Shown here: positions 17,727 to 26,657 of the stretch, piece after piece
Numbering within the stretch: position 1 is the stretch's first letter
Layout of the letters: each line of letters begins with the position of its first letter
From: Massiliimalia sp964370215
GTDB lineage: Bacteria; Bacillota; Clostridia; Oscillospirales; Ruminococcaceae
Direction: 5' to 3'
Assembly: GCA_964370215.1 (NCBI GenBank)
Contig: CAYJIM010000005.1
Coordinates: forward strand, 1 to 64,000
Length of the DNA stretch: 64,000 nucleotides
Notes under the pieces: model-generated
What the model was told of the DNA's origin: nothing
The model's input: the letters and a program-made list of their open reading frames with translations, nothing else
The model's database searches: none
Made by a program: the position numbers and the translations under genes

Positions 17727-17864
17727 TTGTCGCACCCTTTCTAAAAATCTATCTGATTTATTTTAACACAATCCTTTCTGTTTTTCAAGTATAGCACCAG
17801 ACTTGTGTGGCAAACTAGTACTACCGAAAAATAATTTTCGGCAATCGAAAGGAGTCCTTCTATT

Positions 17865-18023
17865 ATGGCGAAGAAAATGAAACGAAACGCACAACAAACA
17901 TCGGATCAACACCCCAGTTCCAGCATGATGGACTATGTCACCGTCCCCACTCAAAAACAACAACCCTCTTCCAAAAAGCAATCCTCTGCACAAAACTGCA
18001 AGGATAGTAAAACGTCCAATTAG
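17865..18023 (+). CDS. Small basic, Gln/Ser-rich hypothetical protein
   Basis: This 52-residue frame begins ATG with AAAGGAG 9 bases before it and ends TAG before a terminator-like hairpin. The product starts MAKKMKRNAQQTSDQHP and is rich in Lys, Gln and Ser, with no membrane segment and one cysteine; it is probably disordered. Its early codons resemble those of the next gene (NAQQTSDQHPS against NATQTSGQPS, also at nucleotide level), suggesting a shared or duplicated 5' segment. No function is recognised. Confidence 0.5.
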   Translation: MAKKMKRNAQQTSDQHPSSSMMDYVTVPTQKQQPSSKKQSSAQNCKDSKTSN

Positions 18024-18052
18024 CAAATATTCCCCACGGTTGTCTGCAAAGG

Positions 18053-18088
18053 AAATCGGTGAGTCTTAGGACTTGCCGATTTTTTCTT
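18053..18088 (+). terminator. Probable terminator
   Basis: AATCGG and CCGATT bracket an inner GAGTC/GACT stem, followed by TTTTTTC. It lies after the small gene and before the next ribosome site. Confidence 0.6.
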
Positions 18089-18162
18089 CACCCTCTTATT
18101 TTCCACCATCTTTTGTTCGATATTCTATATAGAAAGTGGCTCATCACAAGGAGGTGCCATCC

Positions 18163-18558
18163 ATGAATGTCAACGCAACGCAAACATCGGGGCAACCCAG
18201 TGCCGCTGTCGAAAAAACAACCGCATCACCAACCACTCCCCAACAAGAAAGCAAAAGCACCATCGAGGACATTCGTCGGCACGCCAAGGTGCAACAGACC
18301 TCCATGGATCGCTATCGGGATGTTTTACTCATCGAGTCCAAGTGTCGCAAAATTTATACCAATTGGATGGTGGGTAAACGGGTGATCGGTAGAGATCGCT
18401 ACTACCTACTGAAAAACAAACCGGAACTGTACGGCATTGCCAAAGCCATGGCAAAGAAGCCGGAAGGACGACAGCGTCTGGAAAAGGTGCTCAAGCACTA
18501 TAAAGAAACACTCGAAACACATCCGAATGATCCTTCCAATATTGAAAAGTATGTTTGA
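18163..18558 (+). CDS. Hypothetical protein with disordered N-terminus and helical C-terminus
   Basis: The 131-residue product starts at ATG 18163, which has AAGGAGGTG 8 bases before it; the open frame extends 9 codons further without a site. Residues 1-40 are Thr/Ser/Gln/Pro-rich and probably disordered. Residues 41-131 are basic and likely helical (IEDIRRHAKVQQTSMDRYRD, then GKRVIGRDRYYLLKNKPELYG). It has no signal peptide or membrane span. The Arg/Lys/Tyr-rich helical part could contact nucleic acid, but this is only a guess from composition. The gene shares a short 5' similarity with the small gene upstream. I do not recognise the family. Confidence 0.72.
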   Translation: MNVNATQTSGQPSAAVEKTTASPTTPQQESKSTIEDIRRHAKVQQTSMDRYRDVLLIESKCRKIYTNWMVGKRVIGRDRYYLLKNKPELYGIAKAMAKKPEGRQRLEKVLKHYKETLETHPNDPSNIEKYV

Positions 18559-18570
18559 TGTGATGTCCAT

Positions 18571-18621
18571 CAAAAAAGCAATCTTCTCGGATAAATTTAT
18601 CCACGAGGATTGCTTTTTAGG
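18571..18621. terminator. Bidirectional terminator
   Basis: A long near-perfect hairpin runs from AAAAAGCAATC to GATTGCTTTTT with the inner palindrome GATAAATTTATC. It separates the convergent hypothetical gene and the histidine kinase gene. Confidence 0.88.
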
Positions 18622-18650
18622 TTATAACATTGCTGTCTATTTCACAAGTG

Positions 18651-19994
18651 TCAAGGCAATTGCGTTCTTTTGAGCGATAGTTCAAACACTGCTCCATCAT
18701 CGTTGTGCACTGTGATTTGCCCACCCATTCGTTCAATGGCGGTTTTGGCAATCGACAGTCCCAACCCAAAATTCCCGTCATCTCCTTTTGAAAAACGCTC
18801 AAAGATACGGTCGGTATTGGGCACACCACCGCCATCGTCGGCAATGATCAACAACACCTGTTCTTCCTGTTCTGTCAACGTCACTGTCACCTGATGGTTT
18901 GCATAACGAATGGCATTGGACAACACATTCCCCACACAGGCGGCAAATAATTCTTGATTGCCATACGCCATGACCGCCGCATCGCTCTTTGTCTGCACCG
19001 ACACCTTTTGACTGACTGCATACCCGTGGTATCGATGAAGTACCGTTTCCAGACATTCACTCAAGTCGATCCATTCCAACGGCTTATGTTGGTCGAAATT
19101 TTCCGCCCGTGCCAACGTCAATAAGTCGTCTACCAATTCAGTCATCTTTTGACTTTGTGCGGAAATGAGGACTGCCGTTTCCTTTGCATCGGGGAATACG
19201 CCCAACGCAATGCCGTCGGCATACCCTTGAATGCTCATCAACGGGGTGCGCAATTCATGTGACGCATTGTGTAAAAAGGACTTTTGCGCTTGATCAAACT
19301 GATAGACTCGTGCGTTGAGCTCATTGAGCTCGTGGGTAAGTCTTGCCAGTTCCACACTGCCACTTTTATCCTCAATGACGGTCAATTCGTCAGACTTCAT
19401 CGCCTCGACCACCGCTGTCAGTCGTTCAATTGGTTTGACAATGGAATTAGTCACCCGACTGCAAATGAACAACGCAATCCCTGTAATCATAACCAAAACA
19501 AGCAACAGTACCACATTGACTGTGTCGACAAATTCATCGATGGCAAGTCCTTTGGAAATATACACCACTTCGTCCTGTTGTTGGCGATCACGATACCCTA
19601 CCTGTACCACATAATAGGTCTCCCATTCGTACCGGAAGGAGCCGATTTCAAACTGCTCTAACCCGTCGATCAGCGTGTACACCTGTGCCGCCAAAGCTTC
19701 TGTGACAAAGCTTTCCTCGAGGTCAATCATCTTGGAAATATTGCCATTTTTGTTGAATACCAGCAGTTCGGCAGAGGCTACCCCACGCTGCACTTTGAGT
19801 AAACTCTCCATCCCCTTGTAGTTCTCATCGTCTATTGTTTCCGCCACTTCTTCTACAATGGTCGATAGATCCTCTTGTGCCTGTCTCCCCTTATAGTCCA
19901 ATACAATCAAATTGAACAGCAAAAAAATGGCGGTAGGAATGGCCAAAATGAGCACAAGATACGGCCTTGCAATGCGCTTTCTAATCGTCAGCAT
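18651..19994 (-). CDS. Sensor histidine kinase (HAMP, HisKA, HATPase)
   Basis: The 447-residue membrane kinase has TM1 at about 7-28, an extracytoplasmic sensor of about 120 residues and TM2 at about 150-172. HAMP follows, then the H-box FLHNASHELRTPLMSIQGYADG with the phospho-accepting His. The ATPase domain carries the N-box NVLSNAIRYA, the G1 box DDGGGVP, IFERFSKGD and the G2 box GLGLSIAKTAIERMGG. ATG 19994 overlaps the end of the response-regulator gene by 14 bases and has GGAGG 6 bases upstream, so the two are translationally coupled. The stimulus is unknown, and no obvious target gene (for example an ABC resistance pump) lies next to it. Confidence 0.92.
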   Translation of the reverse strand: MLTIRKRIARPYLVLILAIPTAIFLLFNLIVLDYKGRQAQEDLSTIVEEVAETIDDENYKGMESLLKVQRGVASAELLVFNKNGNISKMIDLEESFVTEALAAQVYTLIDGLEQFEIGSFRYEWETYYVVQVGYRDRQQQDEVVYISKGLAIDEFVDTVNVVLLLVLVMITGIALFICSRVTNSIVKPIERLTAVVEAMKSDELTVIEDKSGSVELARLTHELNELNARVYQFDQAQKSFLHNASHELRTPLMSIQGYADGIALGVFPDAKETAVLISAQSQKMTELVDDLLTLARAENFDQHKPLEWIDLSECLETVLHRYHGYAVSQKVSVQTKSDAAVMAYGNQELFAACVGNVLSNAIRYANHQVTVTLTEQEEQVLLIIADDGGGVPNTDRIFERFSKGDDGNFGLGLSIAKTAIERMGGQITVHNDDGAVFELSLKRTQLP

Positions 19995-20682
19995 GCCCAT
20001 CCTCCAACTCCAATTTAAAGCCAAATCCCCAAACAGCGGTAATGCGAATCGCTGTTTTGACCAATTTTTTGCGCAGTCGCTTTAGGACATCATCACATGC
20101 CTTGGTGTCCACCTCATGGTCAAACTTCCACACATTTTTCAACAGTTCCTCACGGGATACCGCACGCTCGGCATATTCAAACATGTAAGCCATCAGCGAA
20201 AATTCGGTTGGGGTCAGGTCAAACTTCTCGCCTGCATAACCGGCGGTTTTCAATGCTAAATTCAGTTCCATTTGCCCAAAGTTCAACACTTTTTTGACCC
20301 GACTTTCCTCCACAAACGCCATGCGACGAAACAGCGCATGAACCCTTGCCACCAATTCCATCGGTGCAAAAGGTTTGACCAGATAATCGTCTGCCCCCAT
20401 GGTAATGCCGGTGATGCGATCCAACTCGCTGTCCTTTGCCGACACCATAATGATCGGCACCGAAGACTGCGCACGCAGTGCGGCACAGATAGAAATGCCG
20501 TCGGTTCCCGGCATCATGACATCCAAAATAACCATGTCACAGGGATCGTTTTCAAATGCTACACGAAGTGCGTCTCCTGTTTCAAATGCGGTCACTTCAT
20601 AGCCACTATTTTTCAAAAATCCAACGATGATGTCACGAATGCTTTTTTCATCATCTGCAATATAAATTCTCAATACTATCAC
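19981..20682 (-). CDS. OmpR-family response regulator
   Basis: This 233-residue regulator has a receiver domain with acidic pocket DDEKS, phospho-acceptor Asp in MVILDVMMPGTDG, the switch region IIMVSAK and the conserved Lys in DYLVKPFAPMEL. The winged-helix DNA-binding domain (about 130-228) contains FDLTPTEFSLMAYM and KACDDVLKRLRKKL. It pairs with the kinase gene that overlaps its 3' end. The C-terminus GFGFKLELEDGHADD is slightly unusual in the usual GxGYR position but structurally normal. Confidence 0.93.
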   Translation of the reverse strand: MIVLRIYIADDEKSIRDIIVGFLKNSGYEVTAFETGDALRVAFENDPCDMVILDVMMPGTDGISICAALRAQSSVPIIMVSAKDSELDRITGITMGADDYLVKPFAPMELVARVHALFRRMAFVEESRVKKVLNFGQMELNLALKTAGYAGEKFDLTPTEFSLMAYMFEYAERAVSREELLKNVWKFDHEVDTKACDDVLKRLRKKLVKTAIRITAVWGFGFKLELEDGHADD

Positions 20683-20908
20683 CTCAAAAGATGATTTTAT
20701 TATAACATATTTTTGTTGGAAAGTAAGCTATTCTTTTCAATTGCCACTGTTTTGCCTATTTTTATTTCATCGTACTCGACCTGCTAAATCCTTCCTGATC
20801 TCACCTCAAAATTCTGTACTTCAATACAAATAAACCGACCACTTCAACTGTGGCATTGCACCAGCAGTGCGTGGAACTTCCAACGCTACAAGTAGATGTG
20901 CCTTTGCG
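20683..20908. other. Intergenic region upstream of the two-component genes
   Basis: No gene is seen. It should hold the minus-strand promoter of the two-component operon. A 22-base string (20739-20760, AATTGCCACTGTTTTGCCTATT) recurs at 26509-26530 near the small unknown gene; its meaning is unclear. Confidence 0.5.
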
Positions 20909-20957
20909 ATAAAAAGCCCTCTGGTACACCGTATCGTGTACCAGAGGGCTTTTTATC
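20909..20957. terminator. Strong terminator after rfbA
   Basis: GCCCTCTGGTACAC pairs perfectly with GTGTACCAGAGGGC around a 6-base loop, with A- and T-runs outside. It ends rfbA on the minus strand and can work in both directions. Confidence 0.88.
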
Positions 20958-20987
20958 GCAAACAATGGGGCTTAACGCACCAAGGCT

Positions 20988-21866
20988 TTAATATCTGATT
21001 TTCCCGTCTGCAACATGTCTTAAATGTCTGCCGTATTCACTTTTCCCATGATTTTCTGCGGCAACTAAAAGTTCTCCTTTGGTAATCCATCCGTTTTTAT
21101 AGGCAATTTCTTCAATGCAAGAAATGGTAAGTCCCTGTCTTTTTTGAATGACTTTGACATACTCCGAGGCTTCTGTCAAGCTGTCTACCGTGCCGGTATC
21201 CAGCCAACCATACCCACGACCCAACGTGATGACATCCAAATCACCTTTTTCAAGGTACACGCGGTTGAGATCGGTAATCTCCAGTTCCCCTCGCTTGGAT
21301 GGTTTCAAATTTTTGGCATACTCTACCACACTGTTGTCGTAGAAGTAAAGCCCTGTAATTGCGTAGTTTGACTTTGGTTCTTCCGGTTTTTCTTCCACCG
21401 AAAGTACTTTGCCATTTTCATCAAATTCCACCACGCCGAAACGCTCCGGATCGTCTACGTAGTACCCGAAAACCGTTGCACGCCCTTTGTTGGCAACCGC
21501 TTCTTTGAGGCGCTTGGTCAACCCATTCCCGTGGAAAATGTTGTCCCCTAGGATCATTGCACAGTCATCGTCTCCAATAAATTCTTCACCGAGGATGAAT
21601 GCTTGCGCCAGTCCATCCGGAGAGGGCTGTACTTTATAAGATAGGTTGATCCCAAATCGTGCGCCATCACCCAACAGTTTTTCAAAGTTTGGTAAGTCCT
21701 GTGGGGTGGAAATGATGAGAATATCTTTGATCCCTGCCAACATCAAGGTGGACAGCGGATAATAAATCATCGGTTTATCATAAATGGGCAACAATTGTTT
21801 GGATGTTACCAATGTCAACGGATACAGTCTCGTCCCACTCCCGCCGGCTAAAATAATACCTTTCAT
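20988..21866 (-). CDS. rfbA: Glucose-1-phosphate thymidylyltransferase
   Basis: RfbA makes dTDP-glucose from dTTP and glucose-1-phosphate, the first step towards dTDP-rhamnose and related sugars. The 292-residue length is standard. The nucleotide-binding start MKGIILAGGSGTRLYPLT, then SKQLLPIYDKPMIYYPLSTL, VQPSPDGLAQAF, LGDNIFHG and YGWLDTGT are all in place. AAGGAG precedes ATG. It stands alone between two terminators; rfbB, rfbC and rfbD are not in the window and must lie elsewhere if the pathway is complete. Confidence 0.95.
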   Translation of the reverse strand: MKGIILAGGSGTRLYPLTLVTSKQLLPIYDKPMIYYPLSTLMLAGIKDILIISTPQDLPNFEKLLGDGARFGINLSYKVQPSPDGLAQAFILGEEFIGDDDCAMILGDNIFHGNGLTKRLKEAVANKGRATVFGYYVDDPERFGVVEFDENGKVLSVEEKPEEPKSNYAITGLYFYDNSVVEYAKNLKPSKRGELEITDLNRVYLEKGDLDVITLGRGYGWLDTGTVDSLTEASEYVKVIQKRQGLTISCIEEIAYKNGWITKGELLVAAENHGKSEYGRHLRHVADGKIRY

Positions 21867-21978
21867 ATAAAAATACTCCTTAAATTCAAATTGTGATGTG
21901 TTTCTTGCAACTTCATTATATTATAAATCAAACCCACAAAAATGTCAATTTATATTTGAAGAACCCTTGGTAGAAATA

Positions 21979-22011
21979 CAAAAAAGCAACTGCTTTCACA
22001 GTTGCTTTTTT
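21979..22011. terminator. Terminator hairpin
   Basis: AAAAAAGCAACTG pairs with CAGTTGCTTTTTT. It lies between the rfbA start and the EAL-protein stop codon and fits termination of the EAL gene on the minus strand. Confidence 0.8.
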
Positions 22012-22107
22012 ATTTCTACCCGTACACCAAATAGCTGTAGTTGTTTTGATGGGATGAACGAAAACACATGATAGGATTGTAAGATACCACTTCAGTAATT
22101 GCTGGCA

Positions 22108-24342
22108 TTATAATTTCATGATACTTTTTTCGCTATCGCAAAATGCTCTAAAATCATCTTCTGACATTGGTTTTGCATAATAATACCCCTGCACTATGTC
22201 ACAACCCATTTCTTTTAATATGATTAAGTCCTCTAACTCTTCTATTCCTTCTGCAACAGTTTTTATATTTAAGTCCTTAGATAATCTTATTACGCTAGCT
22301 ACAACAGCGATACTGCGTTCTCGAGTTTGTGATGCAACAAAAAAGCTTCTATCTAATTTTAAAACATCAACCGGTGTATTTTTCAACAATCCTAAAGAAC
22401 TATACCCTATACCAAAATCATCCATAAAGACTTTAAACCCTTCTTCATGCAAATCATTTATAAAAGAATTTAAATCACAATCGGCACTGAGCATACTTGT
22501 TTCAGTAATTTCTATCCCCAAATATTTTGGCTTAACATCATATTTTTTACATATCGCTGTTAAGTTTGAAACAAAATCTGCAGAATACAAATTTTTTCTT
22601 GAAAAGTTCACCGAGATAACAAAAGGCTTTCTCCCTTCCTTTTCCCATAAACTCAAAAAACTACAAGCTTTTTCAAACATGTACATATCAAGTTTTAATA
22701 TAAACCCATTTTTTTCAAACAGTGGAATAAACTCACCTGGTGGTCTAAATCCCGCAGATGGGCTGATCCATCTTACAAGCGCCTCAGCAGCAATCATCTC
22801 CCCAGATTTCAAACCTAATTCAGGTTGTAACACCATCTTAAACTCACCATCTAAAAGCGCTTTTTCCATCGTATTTTCCATTTCTTTGGCTTTTATCGCA
22901 TCGGTTAAATATTCGTCAGTAAAAATACTATTTTGTAATTTTTCTTCCTTTGCGTTGTGATGAGCAATATTGACTTTCTCAATACAAGCCTGAATATCCA
23001 ACAGATCACTTTGATTTACATAGTAATACCCTGAAACTATTCGCAAGTTATATTTAAAATTTTCACCTAAATTTTTATATAATCGACATTTATAATCTTC
23101 ATACCAGTTTTCTGTTTCGTCTTTTGAATACGCTATCAAGGTCAAAAATTCATCATTGTATATGTGTGAAGATAATGAATCATATCTTTCTGTTTCAATA
23201 GCGGCAGCCATGCTTTTAAGTATTTTATCCCCTTCTAAAACGCTGAGGGTTTCATTGACCAGCCTAAAATTTTCTACATCAAATTTTATAAGCAAAAACT
23301 TTTTCGCATGATGCTCATTTATAAACTTAGGCGCATCTAATTTAAATTTCACCACAGTATTTAATTTTGTAAGCGGTGTGACATAGGCAATTTCTTCAAT
23401 ATTTTTAAGGTGTTTACGCTTGGTCCTTCCGATTAAATACGCACACAAGCAAATAATGAACACCGAAGAGGACGAAACTATTGCGCTTACAATGATTACA
23501 TGGTTGGTAGTGGATTGAATGATTGTTTCCGGGATAATTGACATAATAGACCAATCTTGTACACCAACAGGTGTATAAATCAATCGATACAATTGTCCAT
23601 TAAATTCAATTTTTCGCTCTCCACCACTTACATTTAGTATCTCTGTTTTCAGCAAGTCCAATTGATCATAATCTGTCAAATCAAATTCAGATATCACATC
23701 AAACGCATTTTCAGGCGGAGTAAAATAGGTATTATCGACACCATTTGAGATGATATTTCCTTTACTATCAATCAAAAGATTTGCAAAGATTCCATCAATG
23801 GGGTTTCCAAAAATATCATTAAGTGTTTCAACATAATTAAGACCTGCTAAAACTCCCCGAATTTCACCATTTGCAATCATCGGTGTAGAGATAACTATAG
23901 TACAAATCCCGTTTTGGTCAGTTGCTATCAAGTCACTTATTGTAGTTTCACCACGCATAGCATTTTGAAAATATTCTTCTTCAAAAGCGTCACCAACATT
24001 TCCGTCACTTCCAACTGCATAACCATATGGGTTTATTACCATTACATAATCAAAGCTCTCCGAAATATAGTCATACTCTCCTGATTCATAATCAACATAC
24101 CTTAAATAATCCCAAACAGGCAACAAGGACGCTGTTGACTCAAGCAAATTAATATTTGATTCAAATTCTAGTCTAAATGTGTCTACATTGTTATCCATTA
24201 ATTGTTGAATGCTCTGATCGGATAACGCATTGATCTCAGTTCTTATAAAAGTATTATACAGTAATGTGGAAAAAACTAAAATTATGACAACCACAAGAGC
24301 TGAGATTAGCTGCAACAATCGATTTTTCAATAAATTTTTCAT
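22108..24342 (-). CDS. Membrane sensor with Cache-like, degenerate GGDEF and EAL domains
   Basis: The 744-residue protein has TM1 (about 12-32), a roughly 250-residue extracytoplasmic region of dCache type (YDYISESFDYVMVINPYGYAVG) and TM2 (about 283-305). The GGDEF region (about 330-480) has YNDEF in place of GGDEF, so it should not make c-di-GMP. The EAL domain (about 500-740) has its catalytic set: AAEALVRW, the Asn in VNFSRKNL, Glu in GIEITETSM, MDDFGIGYSSLG, LKLDRSFF and AEGIEELEDL. It is predicted to be an active c-di-GMP phosphodiesterase. It follows an orphan sugar-type binding lipoprotein by 34 bases on the same strand. Its base composition is clearly more AT-rich than neighbouring genes. 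Confidence 0.9.
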   Translation of the reverse strand: MKNLLKNRLLQLISALVVVIILVFSTLLYNTFIRTEINALSDQSIQQLMDNNVDTFRLEFESNINLLESTASLLPVWDYLRYVDYESGEYDYISESFDYVMVINPYGYAVGSDGNVGDAFEEEYFQNAMRGETTISDLIATDQNGICTIVISTPMIANGEIRGVLAGLNYVETLNDIFGNPIDGIFANLLIDSKGNIISNGVDNTYFTPPENAFDVISEFDLTDYDQLDLLKTEILNVSGGERKIEFNGQLYRLIYTPVGVQDWSIMSIIPETIIQSTTNHVIIVSAIVSSSSVFIICLCAYLIGRTKRKHLKNIEEIAYVTPLTKLNTVVKFKLDAPKFINEHHAKKFLLIKFDVENFRLVNETLSVLEGDKILKSMAAAIETERYDSLSSHIYNDEFLTLIAYSKDETENWYEDYKCRLYKNLGENFKYNLRIVSGYYYVNQSDLLDIQACIEKVNIAHHNAKEEKLQNSIFTDEYLTDAIKAKEMENTMEKALLDGEFKMVLQPELGLKSGEMIAAEALVRWISPSAGFRPPGEFIPLFEKNGFILKLDMYMFEKACSFLSLWEKEGRKPFVISVNFSRKNLYSADFVSNLTAICKKYDVKPKYLGIEITETSMLSADCDLNSFINDLHEEGFKVFMDDFGIGYSSLGLLKNTPVDVLKLDRSFFVASQTRERSIAVVASVIRLSKDLNIKTVAEGIEELEDLIILKEMGCDIVQGYYYAKPMSEDDFRAFCDSEKSIMKL

Positions 24343-24376
24343 TCTCTACCTCTCCACAAAATGTGCTCGCCAAAGT

Positions 24377-25729
24377 TTAAGCTTTGATCTTTTCATCAAG
24401 ATCACTGACATATTCATTTGCACACGCTACAACGTCCTGGCCATTCAAGATTTTTTGAAGCATTTGATACCATGCGGCTCGCTGCTCAGTCCATCCAATC
24501 GTTACTTGATAATAATCTCCAAGATTTGTCATAAATGGATAGTACCCGGCGATTCTTTCTTCAAATTCAGTTCCTGCATAAACACCTCTATAAAGACTAT
24601 TTACAGGAAAAAATTGAGTCGCCAGAATACTTTCTTGTCTTTGTACAGGATCGTTGGCTAAAAACTCAATAAACAGCTTCGATGCATTCACTTTATCCAT
24701 ATCTCCATTATTGAATACACCAAATCCCCATATACCTCCTTGTAGCTCTGCAATTCCATCATCAGAAGGAAAATTCATTGCAAAAGGAGTAAAATCCACT
24801 TGCTGCGCATATAAAGATTCATTTGTTGCATTCCAAGCAAGCGTAATTGCGGTTTCTTGCGCGGCAAACAGTTGCAGTTCTTCAGCCGCTACTATATTAG
24901 GTTGATGGCTCAATGCGCCATTTTCAACCATGTCTTGTAGCAAAGATAATCCTTTGATGCCCAACTCTTCATTGATTGTATAGGCATTATGATCTTCATT
25001 TGTGAAAGAAGCACCATAAAAATTAGTTACCAAAGCTCTTGTACCTTGATCCCCACCCTGCCCACCGGTATACACTATACCGGGAAAATCAACAAGATTA
25101 CTATCTCGAATAGTTTCCATCGCCGCAACAAAGCCATCCGTTGTCCAAGTGCGGTTTTCCTCATCAATATACTTTAATGCACCTGCTTTTTCAAAAACTT
25201 CATAATTAATTGCCATCACATGGGCTGTCATTACCAATGGATATTGATAGAATGCACCATCAGGCGCTTGACAAGCATCTACAACTTCCTTTGATATTTC
25301 TGCGATATTGTCAGTCGTTTCTTCGTCCCACATGTCGCTTAAGTCAATCATAAGTCCTCTTGCGCCCCAATTTGCTACTAAACGTTCAGGCCCCTCTAGC
25401 ACAATGTCTGGAGCATCTCTTTGTTCAATAGCCGCTTCAATTTCGTCATCGCCTGTTGCAAAATCAAGCACCTTTACATGAATGGTGATATCGGCATGAA
25501 TTTTATTAAACTCTTCAACAAAATCTTCAACTACATCTTCATTTCCAAAATCACCTACAGGAAAAGTCCAAAAATCAATTTCCACAGCACTCGTTTGTGA
25601 GATATCAGCTTCTGTGATTGGTTTTTCAGGGTTTTGATCAGAAATATCCACATGATCATCAACTGTACAAGCTGTAATTAGTAGCAACGACGACACACAA
25701 AAAGAACATGCAAAAAATCTTTTTAACAT
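24377..25729 (-). CDS. Orphan extracellular solute-binding lipoprotein next to an EAL sensor
   Basis: The 450-residue binding protein has a short signal peptide ending in lipobox LITAC, then an Asp/Glu-rich start. The bacterial sugar-binding fold begins VEIDFWTFPVGDFGNEDVVEDFVEEFN. ATG 25729 is chosen because AAAGGG lies about 10 bases upstream; the ATG 9 bases earlier abuts the site. No permease or ATPase gene is nearby. The next gene, 34 bases downstream, is a membrane Cache-EAL protein with the same AT-rich composition. A plausible role is ligand sensing for the c-di-GMP phosphodiesterase rather than import (inference); the alternative is a binding protein served by a distant transporter. 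Confidence 0.88.
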   Translation of the reverse strand: MLKRFFACSFCVSSLLLITACTVDDHVDISDQNPEKPITEADISQTSAVEIDFWTFPVGDFGNEDVVEDFVEEFNKIHADITIHVKVLDFATGDDEIEAAIEQRDAPDIVLEGPERLVANWGARGLMIDLSDMWDEETTDNIAEISKEVVDACQAPDGAFYQYPLVMTAHVMAINYEVFEKAGALKYIDEENRTWTTDGFVAAMETIRDSNLVDFPGIVYTGGQGGDQGTRALVTNFYGASFTNEDHNAYTINEELGIKGLSLLQDMVENGALSHQPNIVAAEELQLFAAQETAITLAWNATNESLYAQQVDFTPFAMNFPSDDGIAELQGGIWGFGVFNNGDMDKVNASKLFIEFLANDPVQRQESILATQFFPVNSLYRGVYAGTEFEERIAGYYPFMTNLGDYYQVTIGWTEQRAAWYQMLQKILNGQDVVACANEYVSDLDEKIKA

Positions 25730-26069
25730 AAGGAACATTCCCTTTCAAAAAATCCTTCAAAATGCCGAATCCAATATCAAAGATTAACTTTTCCTTTAGA
25801 TAAACTTTCTTTATATTTTCATCAATCACAATCATGCCATTTCTCAATTTCACGCAAAGATAAATTTATCACTCTCTTTATAATTATTATACTCTCACTT
25901 TTTTACAAAGTCAATCATGTTCTAAATTCATTGCTATTATAACCGATAAACTATTCATTCAGCTTATTTATGCCTATATTTGGTGTGATTTTTTTGACTT
26001 TCCTATACCATTAAGAGCTCTAAAACAAGTTGCCACAGAATTTTTCACATTTTCCCATGACATAAAAAC
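25730..26069. other. AT-rich intergenic region upstream of the orphan binding-protein gene
   Basis: I see no convincing gene. The minus-strand promoter for the binding-protein/EAL pair should be here, but no clear -35/-10 pair stands out in the AT-rich sequence. The right edge meets the terminator of the decayed tRNA copy. Confidence 0.5.
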
Positions 26070-26100
26070 AAATGGCGTAAACATTAAGTTTACGCCATTT
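26070..26100 (-). terminator. Terminator behind the decayed tRNA copy
   Basis: AAATGGCGTAAAC pairs with GTTTACGCCATTT around a 5-base loop. It lies directly 3' of the tRNA remnant on the minus strand. Confidence 0.75.
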
Positions 26101-26103
26101 GTT

Positions 26104-26141
26104 TGGTTGCGGGTCCGGATTTGAATTGATGATCTTCGGAT
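26104..26141 (-). pseudogene. Decayed 3' half of a tRNA-fMet
   Basis: On the minus strand the segment matches the 3' half of the intact tRNA-fMet 180 bases upstream. CCA, the acceptor 3' strand, the T-loop and the lower anticodon 3' strand can be followed with substitutions and one base missing in the acceptor strand. The anticodon and 5' half are unrecognisable. It retains its own terminator, so it looks like a tandem tRNA duplicate that decayed; an old attachment-site scar is an alternative. Confidence 0.7.
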
Positions 26142-26279
26142 ATCGCTCCGTGTCTGTTGCGGTGCCCAAAATTCCTTGTCACTTCTCTTCAAAATTTTGA
26201 CCGCCGCCACGCCTGACTGCACCCTTTCCCCGACACTGTCGTCAATCTCATTCCCTTCATCAAAACATTGTAGCTTGCA

Positions 26280-26312
26280 CAAAAAAAGCAACCGTTTTCA
26301 CAGTTGCTTTTT
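26280..26312 (-). terminator. Terminator of tRNA-fMet
   Basis: AAAAAGCAACTG pairs with the CGGTTGC-type strand in GCAACCG...CAGTTGC. It ends in a T-run on the minus strand, 6 bases beyond the tRNA 3' end. Confidence 0.7.
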
Positions 26313-26317
26313 CTAAT

Positions 26318-26394
<77 letters not shown>

Positions 26395-26603
26395 ATATTT
26401 AATTTTCTCTCAAGACGTTGTCTTTTTGAGTGCTTAACTATAATACCATACAAAACAAAAGATGTCAACCCCTTTTCGCTTTTTTCTTTAAAAAAAGTGT
26501 TTTTTGAGAATTGCCACTGTTTTGCCTATTGTTCTCCGATGATTTTCCACCATGTATTGTGTTACACTGATTGTATTGTGACACAAGGTAGTACTTCCCA
26601 AAA

Positions 26604-26643
26604 ATCAAACCTGTCACCATGTGGCAACAGGTTGATTTTTCCT
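26604..26643 (-). terminator. Terminator after the small unknown gene
   Basis: AAAAATCAAACCTGT pairs with ACAGGTTGATTTTT around a 10-base loop, just beyond the stop of the gene at 26658-27047. Confidence 0.85.
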
Positions 26644-26657
26644 TACAGTAACGGCTG

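Noticed and set aside
25974..26291. 105-codon minus-strand open frame over the tRNA remnant
   Set aside because: It overlaps the tRNA-like remnant and its terminators and has no ribosome site.
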